A DNA stretch of 14,774 nucleotides from an uncultured Actinoplanes sp. (lineage in GTDB: Bacteria > Actinomycetota > Actinomycetes > Mycobacteriales > Micromonosporaceae). A program made the translations under genes and the position numbers. The DNA lies in assembly GCA_934667465.1 (NCBI GenBank), contig CAKUMG010000049.1:1-14774 (forward strand), read 5' to 3'. Under the pieces are notes generated by a model that did no database searches, was not told the DNA's origin, and was given only the letters and a program-made list of their open reading frames with translations. This document shows, piece after piece, positions 1-7,310 of this stretch. The stretch's first letter is position 1. Every line of letters starts with the position of its first letter.

Positions 1-1129
1 GCAGCGGTCCGGACTCGGTGATCCAGGCCCGGTCGGCGCCGCCCGCGTACATGGGGGCGAGGCCGAGATCGCGGACGAGCGCCCACAGAGGTCCCGGTCC
101 GGCCAGCCCGATGCGCCCTGCTTCTTCGAGCAGGGTTTCCGGGACCAAGCCCAAGGCCCGGCTCAGCTCCCCCAGCCGCTGGGTGTCCGCCTCGTCCAAG
201 CCGAGCGCGCCGGCCAGCCACGGCAGCGCCGAACGGTGGGGCACCGCGACGAGCTGCGTGTCCGCAGCGGCCAGGATCTCATCGGTGGCGGGATCGAACC
301 AGGTGACCGTTGCGGCGTCGTCGGGTTCGAGCCAGCGCAGCCCCATGCCGGCTGCCGCGATCCAGGCCGTCCGCCGCGGTCCTGACGGATGCGGGCGGTA
401 CCTGACCAGCACCGCATCGAGCAGCCCGCTCCGGAGACCGTTGACCACTTCGGCCGGGGAAGCGGGCTCCGAACTCGGCCCCAGCAGTTCCCGCAGCTGC
501 CCGGAGGTCAGCGGCAGGGGCGATCGGAGCAGTTCGGCAGGGTCGGCGCCGGACGGCAGCCCGAAACGGGCCACGTACACGGCAGCGGCCCAGGCCGAGC
601 CCGGCACGGTGGCGGGCAGCCGCGTCAATAATTCGGCGAGCCGTTTCCAGGACGGGGGGTGCGGGCCGGACGCGATCTGCAGGGCCTCGGTCAGAGCCGA
701 CCGGGCAGCGACGTGCGGGGAAGGCAGCACCCGGACCGCAGTGGCGGCTTCCCACGAGGTCACCCGCCCCCGGTCGTCCACCGGCAGGTGGCGCGCGTCC
801 GTACGCTTGCCGGTTCGCTGCGGCGGAACCTGGACCTGAGCCCGGAGGACGTCGGCGAGATCCTCGGCCGGCACGTGCTCAGCCACCGGGACCACTACGA
901 GGCGGTCCCGGTCCGGCTGGGTCGCGAAGTAATCCCGCGTGAGCGTCGACAGCGGCGAGTCCTCGATCAGGTGCACCAGCGTGGCGTCGGCCGGCGCCGG
1001 TGCTTCCGGGGCGGGCAGCAACGCCAGCGGATCCGGCTCCTGAGCCCTCGTGGATCCGGCGAGCAGCAGCAGATTACCGGCTGGCGTAGGAATCACCGCG
1101 AGGTCGCAGTCACCGTACGGAGATGTCAA
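1..1129 (-). CDS. Protein of unknown function, 3' end cut by the window edge
   Basis: An uninterrupted minus-strand frame of about 376 codons runs from a TTG near 1129 to the window edge. It has high GC3 and natural composition, for example segments reading LVVVPVAEHVPAEDLADVL and LWALVRDLGLAPMYAGGAD. I do not recognise a family. No signal peptide or membrane segment is visible; it is rich in Ala, Leu and Pro and looks soluble, perhaps several helical domains. The TTG start (reading LTSPYGDCDLAV) is preferred because it lies just after the stop of the upstream gene, with a GAGGG-like ribosome site about 9 bases away. A GTG at 1231 in the same frame would overlap the DUF1996 gene and adds an Arg-rich, non-protein-like segment. 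The gap to that gene is 58 bases in the same orientation, so co-transcription is possible. Plus-strand frames over this region are Ser/Arg/Gly-rich shadows. Confidence 0.7.
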   Translation of the reverse strand, partial: MTSPYGDCDLAVIPTPAGNLLLLAGSTRAQEPDPLALLPAPEAPAPADATLVHLIEDSPLSTLTRDYFATQPDRDRLVVVPVAEHVPAEDLADVLRAQVQVPPQRTGKRTDARHLPVDDRGRVTSWEAATAVRVLPSPHVAARSALTEALQIASGPHPPSWKRLAELLTRLPATVPGSAWAAAVYVARFGLPSGADPAELLRSPLPLTSGQLRELLGPSSEPASPAEVVNGLRSGLLDAVLVRYRPHPSGPRRTAWIAAAGMGLRWLEPDDAATVTWFDPATDEILAAADTQLVAVPHRSALPWLAGALGLDEADTQRLGELSRALGLVPETLLEEAGRIGLAGPGPLWALVRDLGLAPMYAGGADRAWITESGPL

Positions 1130-1187
1130 CCCGGCTCGCCCTCTCTCGACGTCACGTTCCCTACGACGGCGGCTACGGTCGCAGTGT

Positions 1188-2414
1188 TCAGCTGCGTCCC
1201 GGTAACCGGTAGTTCTCGTCGAGCGCGGCACCCGCCGCCGGGTCGAACTGGCTGAAGCCGCGGGCGTCGCACTGCCTGCCGGCGTTGATGCAGTGCTCGA
1301 CCAGCGCCGCCAGCGTCCCGGGCGTCCACGCGTTGTAGAAGTCGTAGTGGAACGAGAAGCCCCGCCCGCTCGACAGCCGAACCCGCGACATGTCGCCGTC
1401 GACCGGCCACGCCATTTTGAACTCGATCATCGGCACCGCGACCGGATGGCTGCGCGGACACACACCGTCGACCGGGTAGATGATGTGACTCTTGTGGTCC
1501 GGGCTGTCCAGGTGCCGTCCGTCCCAGCAGCTCGGCGCCTGCATCCTCAGGTTCAACCGGCTGCCTCGCGAGCACTCCCCGACCGGGAAGTCGATGTTGC
1601 GGTAGCTGTTCCCGCACTCCCAGCCCGCGACGAAGCCGGGCGCGTCCGCGAACTGCTGCGCGGTCGTGGTGGGGCTGCCCACCAGGAAGCGCAGCCCTGG
1701 CGGGAAGGGTCGTACGCTGGTGTAGTCCCGCACCCCGCTCTTATAGTAGATGGTCTGCGGCCCCTCGGGCACGACCGGCCGATCACCAGCGAGCAGAGTC
1801 GGCATCCAGTAGCCCGACCTGTCGTCCGGCACCCGGCACAACGTACCGCCTGCCATCAATGACGCTGTCGTGCTCGCCGCCGCGGTGGTCGTATTACCCA
1901 TGAATGTGTGGTCGTGCGACGCGCCGGGCTGCCGGAAGAACACGATCGGGTCGTCCGCCCGCCGGTGACTCACCGCACAGTTCGCCTGGAACTCCCGGTG
2001 CGCCTTGTTCGGAGGCCGATTCGTCGACGGCGTCACCCCGATCACGGGCTTCTCGGCAAGCACGTAGCTGCCGGGGGCGCTGCGGTGCCGGGAGTGCGAG
2101 CCGGTGGCGGTCGGAGGTTCTGTCCACGTCCTTGATGGGATTTCCCGGTCGGCCGGCGTGGTGATGGGCGTCTTGCCCGAGGCCGCGGAGGTGGCCGGGG
2201 TTCCAGGGTCCGGCACCGGGCTGGAATCGTGGGGCGCGTGGCGTGCCGGCGTGGTTACGGAACTGCCCTGCGGCATCACCGTCTCGTGAGCGCCGACCAG
2301 CCGCGGGGAGCCGACCACGATCCATGACGCCACTCCGAGGGTCGCCACGAGCAGCGCGGCGGCAGCCGAGTGCCGCGGCCGCCACCCGCGTACGAGACGG
2401 TTTTGGTTTCGCAT
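1188..2414 (-). CDS. Secreted DUF1996-domain protein
   Basis: This is a 408-residue exported protein. Residues 1-42 hold a basic start and a hydrophobic stretch (about 17-35), acting as a signal peptide or signal anchor. Residues 43-140 are a Ser/Thr/Pro-rich linker. The DUF1996 domain spans about 142-392: it opens with FQANCAVSH, has DDPIVFF and an SHDHTFMGN block (His167, Asp168, His169), a KSHIIYPVDGVCP block, and ends in GFSQFDP. Eight cysteines in the domain (146, 193, 267, 281, 296, 319, 375, 382) suggest four disulfides, which fits an extracellular protein. DUF1996 is best known from secreted fungal proteins, often beside WSC carbohydrate-binding domains, and has no established reaction; a cell-wall or polysaccharide role is only a guess. 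I chose the ATG at 2414 because GGAGGA (2418-2423) precedes it and the signal peptide follows at once. The longer form from 2501 adds 29 implausible residues. Confidence 0.9.
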   Translation of the reverse strand: MRNQNRLVRGWRPRHSAAAALLVATLGVASWIVVGSPRLVGAHETVMPQGSSVTTPARHAPHDSSPVPDPGTPATSAASGKTPITTPADREIPSRTWTEPPTATGSHSRHRSAPGSYVLAEKPVIGVTPSTNRPPNKAHREFQANCAVSHRRADDPIVFFRQPGASHDHTFMGNTTTAAASTTASLMAGGTLCRVPDDRSGYWMPTLLAGDRPVVPEGPQTIYYKSGVRDYTSVRPFPPGLRFLVGSPTTTAQQFADAPGFVAGWECGNSYRNIDFPVGECSRGSRLNLRMQAPSCWDGRHLDSPDHKSHIIYPVDGVCPRSHPVAVPMIEFKMAWPVDGDMSRVRLSSGRGFSFHYDFYNAWTPGTLAALVEHCINAGRQCDARGFSQFDPAAGAALDENYRLPGRS

Positions 2415-2706
2415 CGATCCTCCGTGGATCCGTCGGGCCGGGGCGGACGGGGCGCGGAACGTGCGCGGTGGCCACGCCGGATGCCGCATGCACACTCGCA
2501 TTCAGAACCGGGACGCCGGCAGTCCCTCTGCAGGGACATCGCCACGTCCGTACATGCGTGGCACTCATGTCCTCGGTATTGCGGCCGTGCCGGCGCCATG
2601 AATGGTCCTTCGCATCGTCGACCATCGAAAACGAGTCCCGCCCGCTTTTACGGATCCTCTTGATCGAGGCCTGATGACGTGAGGAGAAGTTGACGTCGTC
2701 TGAACC
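2415..2706. other. Intergenic region upstream of the DUF1996 gene
   Basis: About 290 bases with no supported gene. It should carry the promoter of the minus-strand DUF1996 gene, but I see no convincing -35/-10 pair. Short frames on both strands are Arg/Pro-rich and look non-coding. A small hairpin at 2522-2537 is listed separately. Confidence 0.5.
2522..2537. repeat. Small inverted repeat upstream of the DUF1996 gene
   Basis: GTCCCT (2522-2527) and AGGGAC (2532-2537) are perfect complements around a four-base loop, about 110 bases upstream of the DUF1996 start. It could be an operator or a leader hairpin. At six base pairs it could also be chance in GC-rich DNA. Confidence 0.2.
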
Positions 2707-3132
2707 TGCTCGAGCTCGCCGACATACGCAGCAGGTGACCTACTCGATGTCGGCTGGATGCTCACCAATGCCCTGATGGGCGCCGCTGCCCTGCACCCGG
2801 CCATGACCGCCATGGCTCAGGCAGCGCGGCCCGTGCCCGCCGGGTGATCGGACGCGGCCGGCTGATCTTGCTGGCCACCGCCAGGCTGCTGGCGCCGGTC
2901 GTCCTCGGCGCCGAATGGATGTGCGGCGGCCCACTCGACGTTCCGATCGTCGTAGCCGGCTGCATCGTACCGTTCCTGCTGGTCGTCACCCGCCTGCAAG
3001 GCATCGTCGAGCTGCTCGCCGCGGCACTCGACATCGCCCAGGACCAGGCCCGTACCGATCAGCTCACCGGCCTGGCGAACCTGCGGCCTCTTCCGCACCT
3101 GCTCAGAACACGCCTGGCCGCTGACACCGCCC
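2707..3132 (+). pseudogene. Relic of a membrane-anchored GGDEF (diguanylate cyclase) protein
   Basis: Two frames together resemble the join between the membrane domain and GGDEF domain of Micromonosporaceae cyclic-di-GMP enzymes. The first frame (to the stop at 2845) reads GDLLDVGWMLTNALMGAAAL followed by HPAM. The second (from about 2830) gives two membrane helices, LILLATARLLAPVVLGAEWM and a helix around VVAGCIVPFLLVV, then a helical linker and RTDQLTGLANLR at 3051-3086, the usual opening of a GGDEF domain. A single frameshift near 2825-2845 joins them. The similarity stops near 3132, before the GG(D/E)EF active-site loop, so no cyclase can be made. Nothing 5' of about 2707 is recognisable and a stop (TGA, 2701) precedes the first frame. 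The GTG at 2844 opens a 175-codon frame, but its last third no longer resembles GGDEF and overlaps the next gene. Confidence 0.65.
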
Positions 3133-3189
3133 CGATTTCAAACGGATGCGGGGATTGTCTGCTGCTTTGCGGCGTGTGGGGTACCGGCA

Positions 3190-3219
3190 GGGACTCTCAG
3201 ACAGTCGGCAGAATATTTA
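3190..3219 (+). promoter_or_regulatory. Candidate promoter/operator of the XRE regulator
   Basis: TATTTA (3214-3219) sits 10 bases before the ATG at 3230, which fits a leaderless transcript and explains the lack of a ribosome site. A 17-base spacer upstream lies GGACTC (3191-3196), within GGGACTCTCA (3190-3199). The same 10-mer recurs upstream of the aldo/keto reductase at 4174-4183. A short GACT...AGTC inverted repeat (3192-3206) overlaps it. The -10 is reasonable; the -35 is not a housekeeping consensus, so the 10-mer may be an operator rather than a -35. Confidence 0.35.
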
Positions 3220-3229
3220 CGCTGGGGTT

Positions 3230-4108
3230 ATGGACAGCCGGGCGGAAGTCAGTGCTTTTCTCAAGTCGCGCCGAGACAAGATCACGCCGGAGATGGCGGG
3301 CGTGCAGTCCTTCGGTGAGCGGCGGGTGCCGGGGCTGCGGCGTGGGGAAGTCGCTCAGCTGGCCGGGGTGAGCGCCGAGTATTACACCCGGCTCGAGCGC
3401 GGCAACGTGGGCGGTGTGTCCGGGAATGTCTTGGACGCGCTGGCTCGGGCGCTGCAACTGGACGAGTTGGAACTGGCCCACCTGCACCATCTGGTGCGAG
3501 CGGCGGCGACCCCGCGATCTCGGGTGAGCAAGCGTGCCGTGGCCCCGGCGGTGCGGCCGTCGGTGGCGCGGATGGTCGAAGGCATGCCCGGCATGCCGGC
3601 GTACGTCAACAACAACCGCCTCGATGTGCTGGTGAGCAACTCGCTGGGCCGAGCCCTGCTGACCGACCTGTACGCCGACCCGGCCTGCGGCGGGAACATG
3701 GCGCGGTTCGTGTTTCTGAGCCCGGCTGCCCGGCACTTCTTCGTCGACTACGACCGCATCGCCCGTAGCGCTGTCGGGCACTTCCGGGCCGAGGCGGCCA
3801 AGAATCCGTACGACCGCCACCTGTCGAACGTGATCGGTGAGTTGTCGACCCGTAGCGAGACGTTCCGGGTTCTGTGGGGCTCACGCGACGTGTACGCCTT
3901 CCGCGACGGCAGCAAACGCCTACGGCACCCGATCGTCGGCGAACTCACCCTCGACTTCGAGGCGCTGCCTTTACCGGACGACAGCGGCCTCCAGCTCGCG
4001 GTCCACAATGCCGAGCCAGGCAGCGCCACCGCTGACGCTTTGACATTGCTGGCCGCTTGGGCAGCGACCATCATCGGCGCGGAAGACGGCTCCCTGGCCG
4101 AAAACTGA
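3230..4108 (+). CDS. XRE-family regulator with MmyB-like ligand-binding domain
   Basis: A 292-residue transcription factor. The N-terminal Xre-type helix-turn-helix covers about residues 8-75: VPGLRRGEVAQLAGVSAEYY followed by TRLERGN at 33-59 is the classic signature of this actinobacterial group. Residues about 110-280 match the MmyB-like ligand-binding domain (MPAYVNNNRLDVLVSNSLGR, then FRVLWGSRDVYAF and a LTLDFEALPLPDD segment). In this family the C-terminal domain binds a small hydrophobic ligand and the regulator often controls an adjacent oxidoreductase gene. I chose ATG 3230 because the protein then begins MDSRAEVSAFLKSRR, the usual family start; the longer frame from 3146 adds residues with no family match that cover the promoter. 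It lies 143 bases before the aldo/keto reductase in the same orientation, with a shared upstream 10-mer, so control of the neighbour and of itself is a reasonable inference. Confidence 0.93.
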   Translation: MDSRAEVSAFLKSRRDKITPEMAGVQSFGERRVPGLRRGEVAQLAGVSAEYYTRLERGNVGGVSGNVLDALARALQLDELELAHLHHLVRAAATPRSRVSKRAVAPAVRPSVARMVEGMPGMPAYVNNNRLDVLVSNSLGRALLTDLYADPACGGNMARFVFLSPAARHFFVDYDRIARSAVGHFRAEAAKNPYDRHLSNVIGELSTRSETFRVLWGSRDVYAFRDGSKRLRHPIVGELTLDFEALPLPDDSGLQLAVHNAEPGSATADALTLLAAWAATIIGAEDGSLAEN

Positions 4109-4173
4109 ACGGCGTACCGCGCGCCGCGCACGTACGACAGCTCTGGGGGTCCCTGCCGATACCTGCCGGGACG

Positions 4174-4183
4174 GGGACTCTCA
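4174..4183 (+). promoter_or_regulatory. Second copy of the GGGACTCTCA motif, upstream of the aldo/keto reductase
   Basis: GGGACTCTCA here is identical to 3190-3199 upstream of the XRE regulator. It lies about 70 bases before the reductase start. A shared operator for the regulator is the simplest reading. No clear -10 follows at a 17-base spacing. Confidence 0.35.
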
Positions 4184-4251
4184 CCCGAGCCGCATCCCGA
4201 GCTCTGATGGAGGGGCAGGAACACCCACGACGGATGACGAGGAATGCGGTC

Positions 4252-5106
4252 ATGAGCAAGGTTCCCTCCATCACCTTGAACAACGGCGTCGAGATGCCTC
4301 TGCTGGGCTTCGGCGTCTTTCAGATCCCGCCGGAGGACACCGAGCAAGCTGTCCTCGAGGCGCTCGAGGCCGGCTACCGGTCGATCGACACGGCGGCGGC
4401 TTACCGAAACGAGGAAGCCGTGGGCCGCGCGATCGCCGCCAGTGGCATCCCGCGCGAGGAATTGTTCATCACGACGAAGCTCTGGATCCAGGACGCCGGC
4501 GACGAACCCGCCAAACACGCGCTCGAGAAGTCGCTGGGCAAGCTCGGCCTCGAACAGCTGGACCTGGTTCTGATCCACACACCGTACGGCGACTACTACG
4601 GCACCTGGCGCACGCTGGAAGCCGCCCATCAGCAGGGCTCGGTACGCGCCATCGGCGTCTCCAACTTTCACCCCGACCGGCTCACCGACCTCATCGCCCA
4701 CAACGAGATCGTCCCGGCCGTCGACCAGGTCGAGACGCACCCGTACTACCAGCGCATTGCCGACGAGCAGGCCATGCGCAAGCGGACCGTGCAGATCGCG
4801 GCGTGGGGTCCGCTGGCGCAGGGCCGACACGGCCTGCTCCAGGATCCGGTGCTCACCGAATTGGCCGGCGCATACGACAAGTCCGCGGCTCAGATCGTGC
4901 TCCGCTGGCTGACGCAGCGGCTGGTGCCAGCGGTCGTGAAATCCACCCAGCCGGCCCGTATCCGCGAGAACCTCGCTGTCTTCGACTTCGAGCTCACCGA
5001 CGCCGACATGGCGCGAATCACGGCACTCGACGGCAAGACCGGACCGGCGTACGACATCCGTGACGCCGACACCGCCGACTCCATCAACAACATGCCGCTC
5101 ACCTGA
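4252..5106 (+). CDS. Aldo/keto reductase (AKR superfamily)
   Basis: A 284-residue cytosolic NADPH-dependent oxidoreductase of the 2,5-diketo-gluconate reductase-like group, which reduces aldehydes and ketones to alcohols. The protein starts with a typical strand (VPSITLNNGVEMPLLGFGVF). The catalytic tetrad is complete: Asp46 and Tyr51 in DTAAAYRNEEAVG, Lys76 in ITTKLW, and His109 in LVLIHTPYG. The usual substrate-loop motif IGVSNF and the cofactor segment around VVKSTQPARIRENLAVFDFEL are present. IHTP replaces the more common IHWP, so the Trp/Phe lining the active site is altered. ATG 4252 is chosen because GAGGAA (4239-4244) precedes it by seven bases and the family homology begins there; in-frame upstream codons (from 4057) overlap the regulator gene. 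It follows the XRE regulator and is 59 bases before an epimerase-like gene, so the two enzymes may be co-transcribed. The physiological substrate cannot be read from sequence. Confidence 0.95.
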   Translation: MSKVPSITLNNGVEMPLLGFGVFQIPPEDTEQAVLEALEAGYRSIDTAAAYRNEEAVGRAIAASGIPREELFITTKLWIQDAGDEPAKHALEKSLGKLGLEQLDLVLIHTPYGDYYGTWRTLEAAHQQGSVRAIGVSNFHPDRLTDLIAHNEIVPAVDQVETHPYYQRIADEQAMRKRTVQIAAWGPLAQGRHGLLQDPVLTELAGAYDKSAAQIVLRWLTQRLVPAVVKSTQPARIRENLAVFDFELTDADMARITALDGKTGPAYDIRDADTADSINNMPLT

Positions 5107-5165
5107 TCGCAGCCACGAAGATAGCCTGCGGACGACGGCGGCCAGTGCGTATCAAGGAGACCCGC

Positions 5166-5834
5166 ATGCACATCATCGTCTTCGGCGCCACCGGCATGGT
5201 GGGTCAAGGAACCCTGGAAGCCTGCCTGCTCGACGACACCGTCACCGAAGTCCTGGTCATCGGCCGCTCACCAACCGGCCGTACCCACCCGAAGCTGCGC
5301 GAGATTCAGCACGCCGACTCCACCGACTTCACCGCAATCGCGGACCAGGTCACCGGATACGACGCCTGCCTCTTCTGCCTCGGCGTCTCGGCCCTGGGCA
5401 TGAGCGAGCAGGCGTACCGGGCCATCACCGTGGATGTCACCCTTGCCGCCGCCCGGACACTGCTGGCCGCCAACCCGGATCTGGCCTTCTGCTATGTCTC
5501 CGGAATCGGCGCCGACGGCACCGGCAAAACCCGCATGATGTGGGCCAGGGTCAAGGGCGAGCTGGAGAACACCCTGCTGCAGATGTCACCGCGCGCATAC
5601 ATGTTCCGGCCCGCGTTCATCCTGCCGCTGCCCGGCGGCAACGCGAAAACGACGTGGTACGTGCTGCTGTACAAGATCCTCACACCGCTCTACCCTATGC
5701 TGCGCCGCGTTGCGCCGAGGTTCATCACCACCAGCTTAACTCTCGGCGAAGCCATGCTCGCCGCAGCCCGGAACGGTGCCCCGCAACGCATCCTGGAACC
5801 CGGCGATATCGGGACTGGAGGAAAGATGGCCTAA
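5166..5834 (+). CDS. NAD(P)-binding epimerase-like protein (atypical SDR)
   Basis: A 222-residue Rossmann protein. It begins MHIIVFGATGMVGQGTLEA; the GATGMVG loop (residues 7-13) binds the NAD(P) pyrophosphate, and VIGRSPTG marks the end of the second strand. CLFCLGVSALGMSE and CYVSGIGADGTG (about 109-120) follow, with Lys130 in a WARVKGELE helix, as in the atypical short-chain dehydrogenases of the NAD-dependent epimerase/NmrA-like group. The full YxxxK catalytic pair is not obvious, so catalysis is not assured. The C-terminal part has a hydrophobic stretch near WYVLLYKILTPLYPML that may sit against a membrane. AAGGAGA (5154-5160) about six bases ahead fixes the ATG at 5166; the start at 5145 lies in front of this site. 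It probably shares a transcript with the reductase. Confidence 0.9.
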   Translation: MHIIVFGATGMVGQGTLEACLLDDTVTEVLVIGRSPTGRTHPKLREIQHADSTDFTAIADQVTGYDACLFCLGVSALGMSEQAYRAITVDVTLAAARTLLAANPDLAFCYVSGIGADGTGKTRMMWARVKGELENTLLQMSPRAYMFRPAFILPLPGGNAKTTWYVLLYKILTPLYPMLRRVAPRFITTSLTLGEAMLAAARNGAPQRILEPGDIGTGGKMA

Positions 5835-6121
5835 CTCATGGCTAATGAGACACTTGATGACCGTGACGACAGAGGCCCCAGCGCAAGGTATCGCGGTCCT
5901 GCTCCGCGTGAGGCAACCTCCCGCGGGTCATACCCCGCCCGAACATGCGGTCAACGCCGAGTTTGTCGGCCGAAACGGCTCGCTATCGCGTAAGCGACCG
6001 GGAAAGCCGTTTGCCTGCACCTGCACAGGCACCGATGTCTACGCCGGTGATGTGCCCATCGTCGTCGACAATCCGGACAGCGTTCAGAGCTTCTCGGCCG
6101 GCCCTGAACGATGCGCCGTAG
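5835..6121. other. Stretch with no supported gene after the epimerase-like gene
   Basis: One plus-strand frame starting at ATG 5857 (MTVTTEAPAQGIAVLLRV...) stays open through here with fair GC3, including a segment reading VYAGDVPIVVDNPDSVQSF. It has no good ribosome site, I recognise no family, and it runs into the IS3 relic in the wrong frame. It could be the 5' part of a gene destroyed by the insertion, or non-coding. Confidence 0.3.
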
Positions 6122-6450
6122 CCACCGAAGAAGTACCCCGAAGAGCTGCGGGCGCGGACCGTGCGCCTGTATCGCGAATCGGAGCCGAAGCCGGCGATCC
6201 GGCGCCTAGTACTGGAACGGCAGTAAGCAGGCGAGGAGCTGAACGTGCATCACGAGGCCTGCGCGACTATATCCGCCAGGCCGAGAAGGACGTCGATGGA
6301 ACAGCACGGCCGGCCGAGTGCGGACCGGGTCAGGAGAACCGCCAGCTCGCAAGCGAGAATGCCGAGTTGCGCCGGGCCAACGAGACCCAGAAGGCGGCGA
6401 ACGCATCTCACGTGGAGGATCTCGACCCGGCTGCAACTCGATCGAGCTGA
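6122..6450 (+). pseudogene. Decayed IS3-family transposase OrfA
   Basis: The first frame reads PPKKYPEELRARTVRLYRES then EPKPAIRR (6122-6210), the standard start of an IS3 OrfA helix-turn-helix protein. It is followed by an in-frame stop (TAA, within 6214-6235) and LNVHHEA near 6240-6260. A one-base loss after GAGGC then shifts to another frame, which gives LRDYIRQAEKDVDG, ENRQLASENAELRRANETQK and AANASHVEDLDP (to about 6425), the leucine-zipper end of OrfA. No intact start codon precedes it: a TAG lies directly upstream (6119-6121). No OrfB, no terminal inverted repeat and no target duplication could be found. It is an old fragment that cannot code for a working transposase. Confidence 0.8.
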
Positions 6451-6597
6451 TGTCGAGTAGGGCGCGCCCGATGGTGGCAGGGGTCCCCGATGAACAGCAG
6501 CTCGTCGACTGCACGGCGCAGGGCGCCGACCGCCTCGGCCTTGGTGGGCGGCATAATTGCCCTGCACCGCCCCGAGGTTGATCAGCGCGCGCAGCCT
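6430..6597 (-). pseudogene. Frameshifted TPR-like relic
   Basis: Read on the minus strand across three frames this gives LRALINLGAVQGNYAAHQ (6597-6541), AEAVGALRRAVDELLFIGDP (6539-6480) and ATIGRALLDISSIEL (to about 6430). Joined, they resemble two tetratricopeptide repeats of the kind found in the C-terminal part of actinobacterial regulators and signalling proteins. The frames are separated by single-base shifts near 6540 and 6480, so nothing is translated intact. Its left end abuts the IS3 relic, which suggests the insertion broke the gene. The match rests on pattern alone. Confidence 0.4.
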
Positions 6598-6648
6598 AGT
6601 TGTCCCCGGCGTGCTCGATCAGCCGGTATGCACGGCGGTCCTGTCGTG

Positions 6649-7299
6649 TCATACGTCCGGCATCGGCCGCAGCTCGCTGAGTTGTAAGCCCCATGGCTGG
6701 GTGGTGGGGCCGCGAGTATCGAACACGCCCGGGCCGTAGGGTGCCAGGAACGCGTACCAGTCGCCCTCGATCAGCTCGAAGATCTCCCCTTCGCTCCACC
6801 TCGACGTTGTGGGTGTGCCGCCTGGGCACCGGGCGAATCCCGAGGCCTCCGCCATGCCCGGGCCGCGTACGTAGAGCAGCACGCACCCACTCGTCCGGAT
6901 CACGGACTGGAACCGGTAAGGCCCGACTTCGGTGGCGCCGTATCCGGAGGTCTGGTCCGCATGCCGTTCCAAGTCCGCGCGGTAGTACGTGAAGGTGGCT
7001 TTGCCGGGCAGGTCGCCGGAGGCGAGCGACCAGGTCGCCGCGAACACCATCGGCACCACCGCCAAAGGCGACAACCGCCGACGCGGCCCGGGAGGAGACC
7101 CGGCCCACCACATCACGCCGGTTGTCAGCCACGCCGTCGCAACGATGACCCAGCACCACATCGCCGCGCTGAGAGTGCTGAAGTAGCCGCCGGGCACCCT
7201 CACGCCGTGCAGCATCAGGCCGGCAGGTACCACCGCACCGGCTGCCACCCACCACGGCGACATCCACCACGGCCGCACGACGCCCTCTTTGTGTTGCAT
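6649..7299 (-). CDS. Small membrane protein of unknown function
   Basis: A 216-residue protein with about three predicted membrane helices: residues 14-32 (WWVAAGAVVPAGLML), 42-66 (WCWVIVATAWLTTGVMWW) and 77-94 (PLAVVPMVFAATWSLA). A soluble domain of about 120 residues follows, probably outside the cell, containing TFTYYRADLERHAD and IFELIEGDWYAFLAPYGPG. I know no family for it. It starts 11 bases after the stop of the BNR-propeller gene, so the two are probably co-transcribed. The ATG at 7299 has no ribosome site. A GTG at 7278, preceded by AAAGAGGG, would make a protein seven residues shorter and is an equally good start. A 224-codon frame overlapping this gene (6596-7270) is a shadow with little hydrophobic pattern. 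Confidence 0.75.
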   Translation of the reverse strand: MQHKEGVVRPWWMSPWWVAAGAVVPAGLMLHGVRVPGGYFSTLSAAMWCWVIVATAWLTTGVMWWAGSPPGPRRRLSPLAVVPMVFAATWSLASGDLPGKATFTYYRADLERHADQTSGYGATEVGPYRFQSVIRTSGCVLLYVRGPGMAEASGFARCPGGTPTTSRWSEGEIFELIEGDWYAFLAPYGPGVFDTRGPTTQPWGLQLSELRPMPDV

Positions 7300-7310
7300 C
7301 GCGACCGGGT

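Noticed and set aside
18..839. Long plus-strand open frame (273 codons)
   Set aside because: Ser/Arg/Pro-rich shadow of the minus-strand gene at 1-1129, which has natural protein composition over the same bases.
3748..4830. Minus-strand open frame of 360 codons
   Set aside because: Antisense to the regulator and the aldo/keto reductase, both of which have clear family motifs.
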